The notes beneath the pieces are model-generated. The model did no database searches and had not been told where the DNA came from. It saw nothing but the letters and a program-made list of their open reading frames with translations. A stretch of 64,000 bases of DNA, taken from positions 53,483,165 through 53,547,164 of the forward strand of contig CM055104.1 of the NCBI GenBank assembly GCA_029204225.1. The letters run 5' to 3'. Position 1 is the stretch's first letter, and every line of letters starts with the position of its first letter. This DNA comes from Diphasiastrum complanatum (Eukaryota > Streptophyta > Lycopodiopsida > Lycopodiales > Lycopodiaceae). A program made the position numbers and the translations under genes. Of this stretch, positions 43,833-55,342 are shown piece by piece.

Positions 43833-45873
43833 CCTTTAAGTATCAATTCATGATCCGTCAATCATAAACATTTAAAATCTTATGATTCGTCAATCATAAT
43901 TCTCAGGATTCTAAATCCATAATCACTGAAAGATATTGGAGTATATGTACAACATACAACTCAGGAAATATAAGAATCATTCTAAAATCTTTTCCACAAG
44001 GAAAATCATTGGATTCCAAGAATATTCTTCCAACCCGATTCTTATCAGATTATGAGTTCCAAATTCTACAATCATCCAAGTAATTAAAGACTATTATAAC
44101 ATTCATCTTTAACAATATAAACTTTATACAATCTCCTAGAACAACATCTAGAGATTACAAAGTTCTGTTGAATTTCCAAAATTCAGTTTACCATTCTTGG
44201 CACCATTAGGATCCGGTATCCAATTGAGCTCATAGGAATACAATCACTAATGAATCAAGTCTATTTCCCAACTGAGAAATACTCATCCAAGAAATCAATA
44301 TCCTATGTACACAATTCCTTAATGAATCTAAATGACTCATAAATTATGTGTCTTACAAGCAATACACACAAAACAAATAGTTTTCGATGAATTCTCTTCA
44401 CACTGTCCGTTTTACCAATTAACTTCCACAAGAGTAATCAACTACTCAAGTTAATTGCTCATGATTTAGAAATCTTAAATGTCTAGGTGCAGATCTTAAT
44501 TGTACATGTACAACACCACATTTAGATCATTATCCAAATCATTTTAAGTTAACCGAAAGATCTATCAGAACAGATCTGTTAACTCTGCAAGTAATTGTCA
44601 AAAACAATACTTGATAACATGTCTACGTTCAACAACTAGGTTAAGTGCACCAGATAACCTTAGTAGTCCAGGAATTCATAGTAGATCCAAACAAGATTAA
44701 TCGTGCACATATGAGAAAAATCTCACTATGAACCAATACATAAACACATATGTCATTATCAAGCAGATTCCTCCAAAATCCGCATATATTACTCACATAT
44801 CTCACTGAGAATCTTGTAACTCAGCTATAGAAGATTCTATTTCTCTTGAGTAAATAACATATCTGGAAAATCTCTGAAGTGAATAATTCCACATCACAAG
44901 TTTTCCAACCATCATACTTTTATCAACAAAAAATCAATCTTTACCACTACTTCCCATATTCATTAATATCTCATAGCTCAAAAACCCCCAAATCTCCTCT
45001 AGTTTCAGATTATTCAAAATAATCACTAGAGATTTTCTCTATTCCACTGGATAGTTCCACCATTGCACACAAACTGGATTCCACAAAAGAAATATATGCA
45101 ACTGGTTAATCTCATGAAAGTCTTATTCCTATCATTTTCTTCTCCCCCTTTTAAAAGAAATTTCATAATTTCAATCAAAAAGTTCCCAAGAGACAACGTA
45201 TAAGATATCAAAGATTCGAAAAAGTCAGTAATGAGTATTCAATACTATTACAAACTAGACTTTTTCCCTTAAAATCATAAAATATCTTATCTTGAGTGAT
45301 AGAAACATTACTCCCAATAATCAAGTATCAAATAGAGATAATAATTTGGGCTCAAGAAGTCTAAATTCCACTTAATCAATTGAAAACATCAATTGATTCA
45401 GAGCTATATTCACAAACCTGAAATGGAAGCATGAATTCATCATAACCTAGTTCTATCTTGAAAGGAATTATATGAATCTCAATCCAATTGTCTCGTATAT
45501 AAGAAATTTCTAAAAAGTAGAGGTTTAAAATTAATAGAGAAATAACTTTTAAGGGTTTCTGATTTGGAATTTATGAGATACCATTGAGGGATCTAGATCT
45601 ATCTCATAACCTCTCCAAATACCCTAAATAGGCTTTCTCAATGGTTTCAACTATTAGATTTACAAATAATGTAAATATTAACCATTGGTCTACAGATCAT
45701 TCTCACAAAAGAGTTTCCTCTTTGAAATCACTGATGTCCCATACCACCAATTTTCTCTCCAAGAAAGTCCTTTGCTTTTAGATCCAATCATCAGAAAATC
45801 AAAAGCCTATCTGACCATCCTATATCCAATATAGGATCCAATCTTCAACCATTTCCCAGAAAGATACCTCCAA
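43833..45873 (-). other. Degenerate Gypsy internal sequence
   Basis: AT-rich with dense stops; probably decayed RNase H/integrase of the minus-strand Gypsy. No domain could be read. Confidence 0.5.
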
Positions 45874-46059
45874 CTATTGAATTCTCCATTTCCTTAAGTT
45901 TCCACAGTAGATGACAATATTATCTAAGAATACCACTATGCATTGACCCCAGTATGGACAAGAAACCTCGTCCATATACAGTCGAAATGACCTGAGTTTA
46001 TTCTTCAAAACCAAAAGGAAAAAATTCAATATAGCTGAAGTATATCGATAGATATCCAA
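45874..46059 (-). pseudogene. Gypsy reverse transcriptase remnant
   Basis: Reads VLKNKLRSFRLYMDEVSCPY then QCIVVFLDNIVIY. It matches Gypsy RT motifs F-L-NAP-TF---M--V--P and (F)LDDI-IYS; the second catalytic Asp is Asn (FLDN). This is the only clear pol segment left in the element and confirms its minus orientation. Confidence 0.75.
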
Positions 46060-47568
46060 TATCTAAATCCGAAATGGTACAAGGAATTCAATTCCTTCAA
46101 GAAGATCACTAAATTGCATTATCCGATAATCCAGAGATCTAAAACCGCTATCTGGATTTCCAATACCAGATATGCACATATCTATTCCACCAAATATCGG
46201 AGTACCCCCGAATTTGTTACTAATGGATCACAATAATCCAGTTCAAAATTGTAATTTAACAAGAATCTGTACATGGCTTTACCGTCACATAAACAACCCA
46301 TCTGGTTGGTGCTATCCATCCCGAATTCCTACCATCTGAGAGTTACAACTCTTAGGAATAAGGTCTAGTACAAATGTGAACCAAGTGTCATTCTCGTTCC
46401 ATGCCACAATTTCCATTAACAAATAGGGTCAACTCATGGTCCTATAGATATTCAAAATAAATTCAACTTAATGAATTCAAAAAATCCGGTGCTATGCAAT
46501 TTTCATACAGGGATTATTAACCACTCCAAATTACACAGCACTATCACATTTACCTACTCAGGTGTCACATTTTCTTCCTCCCTTAGGTATTTTCGGTCTC
46601 CCAAAAAATTTCATTAGCGAAGGTCCCCGAAAATTCCTTTGACACAAGTAAATGTTAGGCTACTTCTTTTTTTACCACACCGGTTTATTTTCATTACTTT
46701 GTTAAAGTTGCCAAAATCAATGGAAAATCAATAAGATTTAGTTCCGGGTATTCTTTGATATTCAGCACACTTGTTTTTTAATTGAATATAGAGCTACCTC
46801 CCAAAAATTACGACCTTATTCCATTCATTCACTTTAACAAGTATCTGAAAATCTTTAGATTCTCAATCCTAAAGATCAAAATCTTTTAGGATAACCTATC
46901 GGCGAAAAGGAAAAATAAAAAAATTTACCGTTTAACTCAATTTATTGGGAGTAATATTACTCCAGAGCTAAATCGATAAAAGCACAGTACCAGGGGTCCA
47001 AAATCCCCACTAACTGGGTACTTGCTCGGAGAACCAAACCATTACCATTAATTTGTCAAGATCGGTCTAATAATTTGTTACCGATTAATACCGCTTGACA
47101 CAAAAATAACAGTATTAAGTTCTCAAAATACTAGGCTTACAGGTAACCGTCAAGTTGATAAGGACTTTATACAGACATATTGTCCATAGAGAAGAAAAAC
47201 CAAATTCTTTCCACCTCTTATCGGAAAACAATATCTGAAACTGAGTTTACTGCATTGACACACATGCCCAAAGGAATCGAAATTCCTCTCACAATAAGCT
47301 AGTAACTCAAATTTTCCGAGTTTCCAAAATTACTTTTGGAACCATTTTTGAAGTTACTACTGGTCAAGCTCTTAAAACCTCGGTCGACCAGCATGCACAC
47401 TCATGCAATTACAAAAATTGTGGTCCCACAATTACCAAAAAACATATTCTAGATAAAAACCTCACAACGCCTCTCACAACCTAAAATAATTTAGGTATGA
47501 TCTTTCACAGCCGCCATCTCCCCAAACAGGGAGGCAGCCCAGTCTCGTGAGGAGACAGCCTAGTCGCA

Positions 47569-47603
<35 letters not shown>

Positions 47604-48817
47604 TTATGTGCAGGTCGAAAGGCTGGATCACACACAGATCACGAGCGCCCTCCAACACATCAGAACCACACATCGATTTCCATCGTCTTCCTCACAACAT
47701 CTGTTTGCAGGAACAGCGCCTTTGGGAACAACTTAAGGATTATCCCTTTCCCTGCAATCCCTAATGCATATGTCCAGTTCTAGATCACCAACAGAGGTCT
47801 GTAAAGATCCCCTGGAAGCATGGACAATATCACAGCAGAGAGCACCCAACCTCAGTTCCCAGAACAGCGCTCTGCCCGTTTCCAGATGGACGCCTCAACT
47901 AACGAGCAATGGATGCCAAATGAGTTCAACAACTTGTTTAACTCATTTACCCAGTTACACACTCTTCTACAACAGACTTGTTTGTATAAAAGCGACCTTC
48001 TGCATCTTCCCTCATCTATAGTTTTGCATGCAGGGTAGCGATCAGCAAACGCTTCCCTTATGAACCGAATAGGTGTTCTACCTCTTCCCGAACAGATTTA
48101 CAGAGATTCACAACAATGCTTCAGTGTCCCCAAGACAAAGGAAAGAGTTACTGTAGATTTTACAGTTCTACAACTTCCACTGTCAGCAAGCACAATCCAA
48201 GAAAGCTTTCACAGGGTTTCAAAACTGCATGCATCCACAATTCAAAATCTTTATCTACAGCTTTTAAAAAAATTACAATATCCCTTGAATGTTTGTTTCA
48301 AATTGCATGAAATACAAGAGGAATAATTTGAAAAAACCATAAATCCTCACATGCAATCCATAAACTCAAGATTTCCAGCAACAGTCAGTTTATTCCTTCA
48401 GGATAAATTGATTCCTCACCAATCTATCATAAACATTCTGCTGCTAATCTGAATCTAAACTGTTTAAACCATTCTGGATTCATGTAAATTTTTCAAACTA
48501 TAAAAAACAGATTTAGACAAAGAAGTGAATCTACTCATGCAGATCATTTTACTTCAAATGGAAACTTTCTCGAGGCTGCAGAAACCATAAGAATGAATTC
48601 ACACAATTCCAGAGCATCTTCAAACAAAATCAAACAAAGAGAAGAGCACTCTATCGCCAAGTTTGAAAAGCATGCTTTCAACAAGAATTAGTGAATCCAA
48701 ACCGAATTTCCCTTGAAAAAACAGCACTCCAACCGGGATGTGAATCCAAGTGCGTTCTAATTCCGATTCGATGTAGAACTTCTCTCCATCCCATCCAAAA
48801 CCGCATCTTAGCCCCAA
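46060..48817 (-). other. Degenerate Gypsy 5' internal sequence and leader
   Basis: Expected gag/protease region is unreadable. A (GA)n tract lies at about 47,570-47,600. Next to the right LTR the minus strand reads TTGGGGCTAAGATGCGG, a candidate primer site for an unassigned tRNA. Confidence 0.45.
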
Positions 48818-49306
48818 TGTAAAGACCACTAGGAAAAACCCCTAAGATGAGGATATGAAAACACAAGAGAGACTGTGGAGCAAAACCACCCAACCAAACC
48901 TAGATCCCTCCTGGAGAATCCTCCTGGATCTAGCCCCCAAGCCATGCCAATGTGACAACAAGAGGAGAAGAGGTCATCAGGTAACCAAGACCAAGTCGTC
49001 GACGGAATAATCACTTCCTCAATATACAGAGAGTAGGATCCTTTGCATGAGCACATGCAATCCCCATGCAGGTCAACTATAAATAGGTTACAGCTCTACA
49101 TGCATACCTCATGCCTATATCAGTCACACGTACATGCACAACTCTATATGTCTCAATTAGAGTATTTGGCTCATCTCAAGGTCATTAGTCACCAACAGGC
49201 CTCGACACGGAATAAAATCTAGGCGAGACCAATAAACTCGAACACTGGAGGGCCGGTCTACCATATTAGGACTATTTCATGTCCTTAACCGAATATGGCC
49301 ATAACA
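48818..49306 (-). repeat. 5' LTR of the minus-strand Gypsy (right)
   Basis: 489 bp, same length as 33,780-34,268. Confidence 0.93.
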
Positions 49307-49975
49307 ATAACTTCTTCACCGTAGCTCGGAACTGGGTCATGTTGAGTGTCGTTAAAAAGCTCTCGTCGAGGGCTTTCTAATGGCACCGTAATCGTCTCGA
49401 TCCGAGTTGTCATTCAAAGTTATGAATTTTTTTTTTTCATTCACAGACTATACTATGCACATAATAGCTAACCATCGAAGACCGTGTCGACAGAACTGCG
49501 GGCAGAAAAAGATTTTATTTTAGTATTTTCCATTGCCAAAAAATTGTCATCCTACGTGGCAATCCTTATAAGGCCCTTTCCAAGGCGCACATGTAAGTGA
49601 AAAATCAAAGAAAGCTCAAGACTCAAGACACACTAGAACTCTGTTCCTCTGAAAACTTGATGGTTTTTGGAACTCATAGATGTTCGAGTGCGAATGTAAG
49701 CATCTCTTAACAATCGATATGTCGGTTCTTATTTATAATTAATTAACTAATTATAACCAATAAGAAAATTACATCTGTGCGAATTTTGATATGGTGTCCT
49801 AATCACACAGCCTTGATCCAATAACAATCAAGCATGTTGAAGGGTTACAACATTTAAATAAGACACGAATAGTCTGCATCATCAAGAATATTCAATTTAG
49901 TATTGGCCTTCTCCTTAAGGTATGTCGTTTCATATCTGTCCTTTGTTTAAAGTTCGCTCTCTCACCAGTTGTGTG
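49307..49975 (+). other. Continuation of the interrupted outer leader; no gene
   Basis: ATAACTTC...GTAGCTCGGAACTGGG looks like the rest of the tRNA-Asp element's leader (left part at 33,497-33,779). No gag follows before the next LTR at 49,976. Confidence 0.45.
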
Positions 49976-50520
49976 TGTCATGTGCTGCATGTAATTAGCC
50001 CATGAGCTTACTAATGAATTGCCAAATATGGCCATGGAGCTAAAGTAGACTAGAATTAGTCATTAGGACAGTTATTAAGGTGGCTCGAACAACCCCGCTA
50101 TATTTGTGAATAGCGAACTTGTAATAATGGTTGTAAGGCCCAAATTAGCCAAATAAGGCCCCAAACTTATAGTAGAGGCACAAATGACCACTATAAATAG
50201 CTGAGGTCGTGCTAAATTTGGAGGCTATTGTTCATTTTGTAATTTTGAGTTTTTAGAGATCTTGGAGCTTCTCTTGGAGAGCTTTCTTGATGAAGAAAGT
50301 GGTTCATGTGCCTAAAATCGCATGCTCTAGAATCAGGCCCTATCTTGTGAATGATCAATAATCATAAATAAAGATACCTTACTTTGCCTAATTTGGTGAA
50401 GTTTTGCTACTTTTAGCTATCTTCTTGATTTTTGACTAGTTTCTTGATTTTCTTGCATTTCCATTGTAATTTGATGTTTAATGAATGGATTAGATGTTTG
50501 AATGCTAAGGTTGGCTGACA
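49976..50520 (+). repeat. 5' LTR of the non-autonomous element
   Basis: TGTCATGTGCTGC...GTTGGCTGACA, 545 bp. TATAAATAGC near 50,191 is the likely TATA box. Confidence 0.92.
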
Positions 50521-50537
50521 ATTTTGGTATCAGAGCA

Positions 50538-52196
50538 TTAGATCCTTTCCCCATCAGATTTGGTGGATTTTATTAAATTTCGAAGAGTTTCTTGTTCTAG
50601 TTTTCTTGTTTTTTTTAATTTCCAGCAAGTTTTGATTCAATTTTCGACCAATTAATCTTCATTATTTGTGTGATTTCTTATTGTAGATCAGTAGATCTTT
50701 TCTTTAGCTTCTTGGAGGTATTGAGATTTTTGATTTGGAGCTATAATGACCCAGTTATGGCCATTTTTGTGTTTTTATACCAATTTTAGCTAGTTATAGT
50801 TTTTGCAGTCTGCTTTTCTCCATTTTTGACTAAAGTTTTGGCCGAATTTTATGACTGTATTTCTATAGGATTGTAGATCTCACTCTTAGCTTCAATTTGA
50901 GCCAATTTGCAGTGGTTGAAAATTGAGAGAGATATGACAGTTCTTGTGAAGGAGGTCTAAAACTAGTTTTTGGTGAAAATTTGGGAGAGAAGCACTTCAA
51001 CTTTTCATTTCTGAAGTTTTGATTCTTTGATAATTTTTTCCTATTTCTTCATTCTGAAGTTCTGGCAGGTTCTTTTAAGAAAAAAATCTGACCTATCCCT
51101 ACCTTCGCATAGCCGTAACCCTACTTTTGCACAGCCCTAACCCTACCCTCACAAGTTAGGTTAAAAAAATGCAAAAAACAAAAAAAACACCCTGCCCAGA
51201 TTTCCTAACCCTAACCCTAGGCCTGATAAACATTGAATAAAATTAAAAAAAATCCTAGACCTAACCCCCCCCCCCCCCCCGGTACCCTCCCACGCACCCG
51301 CTCCCTCCTTCCTCTCACTCCCCATTTCCCATTTCTCGCACCCCTCCCTCCTCGCGCCGCCCTCTCTCTTCCTCTCCCTGGTGTCTCTCCTCGCGACGGC
51401 CCTCTCTCTCTCTCTCCCCCTCCAAGCGACGCCCGCCCCTCTCTCAGCTACCCCCTCTTTCTCTCTCACGTGAACTTCTCCACGGCCCAGCCTGCGCCTC
51501 CCTCCTCCCTCTGGATTCTGGAATATTCCAGAAAAGATTCTGTTAAAAATATTCTTAGAATATTCTCTCCCTCCCCCAACGTGCCGATGAATTTTATTTT
51601 TCTTGGTTATTCCTATTTTTTTTAACGGGTTTTATACTTTTTATTATGAGCACTACAATATTTCAAGGATCTCAAATCTTATAGAATTTTATTTGTTAAA
51701 TTTTTCAGAACCCCCACTCTAAGTTCTAGTTAATTCATTCCGTAGTGGTCTTCAAACCTTCATAACTTTTTTGTTGGATCTCGGAATTCAGTGGTATAAA
51801 AACAAAAATTGCTCAGCTCACTACGCTGAGTACAATGATCATCATGTCATCATCATTATTTACTGTTTAATTTTAATTTTTTAGAACCCCGTTGTCCTAA
51901 AGTTGTTTACATTTAATGCTTTATTCCTTCAATTGACCGTATCTCATCCGTTTGAGCTTGGATTCCAGTGCCGTAAAAAGCAAACTTCATCATCCCAACA
52001 AGATTGATAGTGTATAAGTCTTATTTGTACCAAAATTTAACCTTTGCAAAAGTCTTTGTAATTGCCTTAATTGAGAACTCATGCCTATTGTCAATGTTTA
52101 ACTACACCTTGCTAAATCTGGTTTCCATACCATTTCATAGTTCATCCCAAGTTTGCAATCCACAGTTACAAATCTAGTTATTCCACACCAATTCCA
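50538..52196 (+). other. Leader with low-complexity and telomere-like words
   Basis: Holds CCCTAACC-type repeats (about 51,117-51,135 and 51,205-51,222), a run of 16-17 C (about 51,267-51,282), and a CT-rich stretch to about 51,510. The 130-codon Pro-rich frame 51,233-51,625 follows from this composition and is not called as a gene. Confidence 0.55.
51516..51533. promoter_or_regulatory. Perfect heat-shock-element palindrome
   Basis: TTCTGGAATATTCCAGAA is an 18-bp perfect palindrome and equals four alternating nGAAn units (TTC-nn-GAA-nn-TTC-nn-GAA). Degenerate TTC/GAA units follow to about 51,566. Trimeric heat-shock factors bind such arrays. Confidence 0.6.
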
Positions 52197-52826
52197 ATGG
52201 ATTGGAATTATGAACAGGAGGGTGACAATCAGTCATACAGTGATGACGATTATGACAATGATGTGGAGATATATTGGGATTAAGGTGACGATTATATTGA
52301 AGATTATGATCAAGGTGACGACATCACTGATGACAATCAGTATCAAGACCAGAACAATGATTTTGCTATTGATGATCAGTATCATGACTACAATGACACT
52401 TCAGAACTTGACCATTACTCTGAAGATTCCAACAACGATCAGCAAAGTGAAGAGCAACATGAACCAGTCATTGAGGATTGCTCTGCAGATGATGTAGTTG
52501 AACCATTCGATGATCAGAATGAAATAGAGTTGAATGATGGTGATTATCAAGATCAAGATCAATTCCAATTTACTACTAAGGATCAGTTTGCAGCGATAAG
52601 CGTGGATGAGCAACAACAGGTGCATTGTGGAACAGAAGACCAGTATGAGCCCATGGATCAATTCTATGATCTTGAAGAACTCAAAAGACGACGTCACCAT
52701 GTTGCAGAACAACATTTCGATCATAATGAGGATGATAATGTTGATTATGAGATCTATGAAAATGCCTATGAAAGTGAAGAAATTGACGACAATGAAGGTG
52801 TTCTCTTTATGCCACTACAGCTATGA
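52197..52826 (+). pseudogene. Asp/Glu/Gln-rich acidic protein of the non-autonomous element
   Basis: ATG at 52,197 opens a frame (MDWNYEQEGDNQSYSDDDY...) interrupted by one TAA (52,281-52,283, codon 29) and then open to 52,826: about 209 codons. It is strongly enriched in Asp, Glu, Gln, Asn and Tyr, with almost no basic residues before about residue 160 (ELKRRRHH). No known domain; likely disordered. Downstream pieces in another frame (see next entry) may belong to the same ancestral protein. Whether it is translated is unknown. Confidence 0.5.
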
Positions 52827-52829
52827 TTG

Positions 52830-53343
52830 GTCTTCTCTGATGGGTACATCATTTGCTGATGCAAATGATTTTGAGGGAAGGAATATTATTGTGGCAAGTG
52901 GAGCGACAATTTCTAGTCCCTATGTCACTATGGCAAGTGGAGCGACAATTTCCAGTCCCCATGTCAATTTTGTGGGAAGTCTAACGCCATCAACTCAACA
53001 ACAGTGGGGCAGTATTCATGGAAGATCAAATAATAGTGTAGACCCTACTATCAGTAAAGTGACCGGTGGAATAAAGGGAATATTAGGTACACTTTTAACT
53101 GCCATACAGGATAGTACCGAACAAACGAAACAAATAGCACAACAATTACAAAAAAGGTCAGAGGGAAGATGGGAAGAAATGTACAACAAGATGGCCGCTC
53201 GTTTTAACTCTATCTTGCAATTGGCTGGTATTCCACAACAGCCAATTGATATTCGCACTACTAATCCTGAATTGTATACCACTGTCGATGTCTACGGAAC
53301 AACGCTTCCTCTAGTCCAAGGGCAAACTTCCAAGCCAAGGTAG
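52830..53343 (+). CDS. Second reading frame of the non-autonomous element (hypothetical)
   Basis: In a different frame from the acidic ORF: ...GTSFADANDFEGRNIIVASG, a tandem 36-bp repeat encoding (V/M)ASGATISSP(Y/H)V twice, then a helical stretch GIKGILGTLLTAIQDSTEQT and EEMYNKMAARFNSILQLAG, ending GQTSKPR at a stop at 53,341-53,343. The helical part resembles oligomerising gag-like proteins only in a general way. No catalytic motif. The frame can be traced back to 52,606, but that part overlaps the acidic ORF. Confidence 0.4.
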
Positions 53344-54578
53344 ATATCAATTGAGATGTTTTGAGCAAACAAAATCATGAATCTTCTGATTAGCTAATGA
53401 TTTCAAGGAAGAAACAAAATTCTTAATATCGATCTATCTTCCACGGAGACAAAACAATATCAGCAAAACACCAATGGACAAGTGGATGAAGACCAACTTG
53501 AGAATCCAGATCAAGTCTTGTTCGACAATTGTAACGATCATGACCAAGGTCAAAACAAGGAGGTATAGTATGAGCAGAACGGACTTCTACGACTGCAGTT
53601 AAATCATGGAGTACAATTCGATTGCCGAGAATTATGCTATACTCCACAAATCAGTGGTTATGACCATATTATTGATAATGATCTATATGGAATAATTTTG
53701 GAACATGGATTAAGCGAGTGGTATAACATTGATGCAAAATTCAAATACCAATACAACAACGAGCTTTTGATGATAAAATTGGTATTAACACTGCTTCAAT
53801 GAAGTCAAGAATAAGATATCCATCCAAAGATCTGAAGCAAACTTGCACCGAGCTACCAACTAATGAATCTAATGTGATATTGATGGAAGGAGTTGGTGCA
53901 AAATCCTTGAACATTCTTGCATTAGAGGATGTCATCAATCCTATCAACAAGGAAAGCAGGTTAACATGGAAACTGAATTCAAAATCGTCAAATTCCTTGT
54001 GTACAGATGTCCAAAAATATCCCTTCACTGCATGGGATTTGATGAATCCGAATGTGGGATGCATGGCTCTAATAATTGCTCTGGAGCTAGAAATGGATAT
54101 CACTATCCTACATCAAGGAGCAATGCATTAGGCTATATTACCGGATGCAGGGACAAAAAAAGACGCATCTGGAATTGGATAGCCCACCCAATCAAGGAAG
54201 ATCCTGAGGAAGAAGACTTCTGAATGTCTGTTGCTTGGATCCTGTCAACCTATGCAGAACTAATGTGACTTGAGACTTTCCTGTGTTTCATCAATCTCTT
54301 CTTCAATGATCTTATCAAATCTGTGGGATCAGTTGTAGATCAAAAGTTCTTTATGAAGAATTCTCGTTGCAACCTTGTTCTACGATAATAAATCGAGACA
54401 GCAATATCTGATGAACGGTAGATGGCTACTGACAAGAATAATACAAGAAAAGATGTTTCTTATTCAAGGTGGCCAAATATGATTAGACTACCGCCAAAGG
54501 GATTCGTGAAGTATGGCACTCAACAAAGAGCTACATGGTCTTCATTTTTTAGGGCAAAAATGCTTAAAGTAGGGGGAG
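53344..54578 (+). other. 3' internal part of the non-autonomous element
   Basis: Further broken reading: about 53,422-53,565 is again Asp/Asn/Gln-rich (NIDLSSTETKQYQQNTNGQ...), and 53,799-54,131 and 53,966-54,223 overlap in different frames with no recognised motif. It ends in the polypurine tract (54,566-54,578). Confidence 0.45.
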
Positions 54579-55140
54579 TGTCATGTGCTGCAAGTAATTA
54601 GCCCATGAGCTTACTAATGAATTGCCAAATATGGCCATGGAGCTAAAGTAGACTAGAATTAGTCATAAGGACAGTTAATAAGGTGGCTCGAACAACCCCG
54701 CTATATTTGTGAATAGTGAACTTGTAATAATGGTTGTAAGGCCCAAATTAGCCAAATAAGCTCCCAAACTTATAGTAGAGGCACAAATGACCACTATAAA
54801 TAGCTAAGGTCATGTTAAATTTGGAGGCTATTGTTCATTTTGTAATTTTGAGTTTTTAGAGATTTTGGAGCTTCTCTTGGAGAGCTTTCTTGATGAAGAA
54901 AGTGGTTCATGTTCCTAAAATCACATGAGAGCTATGATCATGCTCTAGAATCAGGCCTACCTTGTGAATGATCAATAATCATGAATAAAGATACCTTACT
55001 TTGCCTAATTTGGTGAAGTTTTGTTACTTTTAGCTATCTTCTTGATTTTTGACTAGTTTTTTTATTTTCTTGCATTTCCATTGTAATTTGATGTTTAATG
55101 AATGGATTAGATGTTTGAATGCTAAGGTTGGCACATGACA
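54579..55140 (+). repeat. 3' LTR of the non-autonomous element
   Basis: 562 bp; carries about 17 bp (GAGAGCTATGATCATG-like, near 54,928) absent from the 5' LTR. Confidence 0.92.
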
Positions 55141-55163
55141 GTTTGTTGATGACGTCACATCTT

Positions 55164-55247
55164 TTGTGTGGTGCCCTATGGCACAGTTACTCGTTTTCTT
55201 GGCTCTTGTGTGGTGCCCTATGGCACGGTTACTCGTTTTCTTGGCTC
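55164..55247. repeat. 42-bp tandem duplication with hairpin
   Basis: TTGTGTGGTGCCCTATGGCAC...GGCTC at 55,164-55,205 and again at 55,206-55,247 (one difference). Each unit contains GTGCC-CTAT-GGCAC. TGACGTCA lies just upstream at 55,150-55,157. Confidence 0.9.
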
Positions 55248-55342
55248 TCCCTTTGGTTTGTACCTCAGTCCCTAGCAGCATTCTACTTTCCAAAGTTGGC
55301 CCTTTGGGACCCCACTTTCTTTCTTTTGCCTCCAAGGTCCTT

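Larger units (their letters stand above)
33780..49306 (-). mobile_element. Minus-strand Gypsy element, split by a Copia insertion
   Basis: Two 489-bp LTRs in the same orientation (33,780-34,268 and 48,818-49,306) bracket 14.5 kb, of which 8.74 kb (35,089-43,832) is inserted Copia. Without that, the element is about 6.8 kb. The flanks ACAAC/ATAAC agree at four of five bases (target duplication). A polypurine tract on the minus strand abuts the left LTR and an RT remnant lies at 45,874-46,059, both fixing the orientation. Coding capacity is otherwise destroyed. Confidence 0.88.
49976..55140 (+). mobile_element. Non-autonomous LTR element with acidic ORF, no pol
   Basis: LTRs 49,976-50,520 and 54,579-55,140, tRNA-Met primer site at 50,525-50,537 (TGGTATCAGAGCA), polypurine tract at 54,566-54,578, flanks GTGTG/GTTTG (four of five). 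Internal 4.06 kb contains no protease, RT, RNase H or integrase motif. It therefore depends on another element, like large retrotransposon derivatives (LARDs), but unlike typical LARDs it has recognisable reading frames (52,197-54,223). Confidence 0.85.

Noticed and set aside
51233-51625. 130-residue Pro-rich plus-strand frame (and its minus partner 51,161-51,469)
   Set aside because: Explained by the poly-C and CT-rich tract in the leader of the non-autonomous element; no domain.
52153-52497. 114-residue Met/Ile/Thr-rich frame
   Set aside because: Out-of-frame shadow of the acidic ORF (GAT/GAC codons read as ATG/ACG-like).
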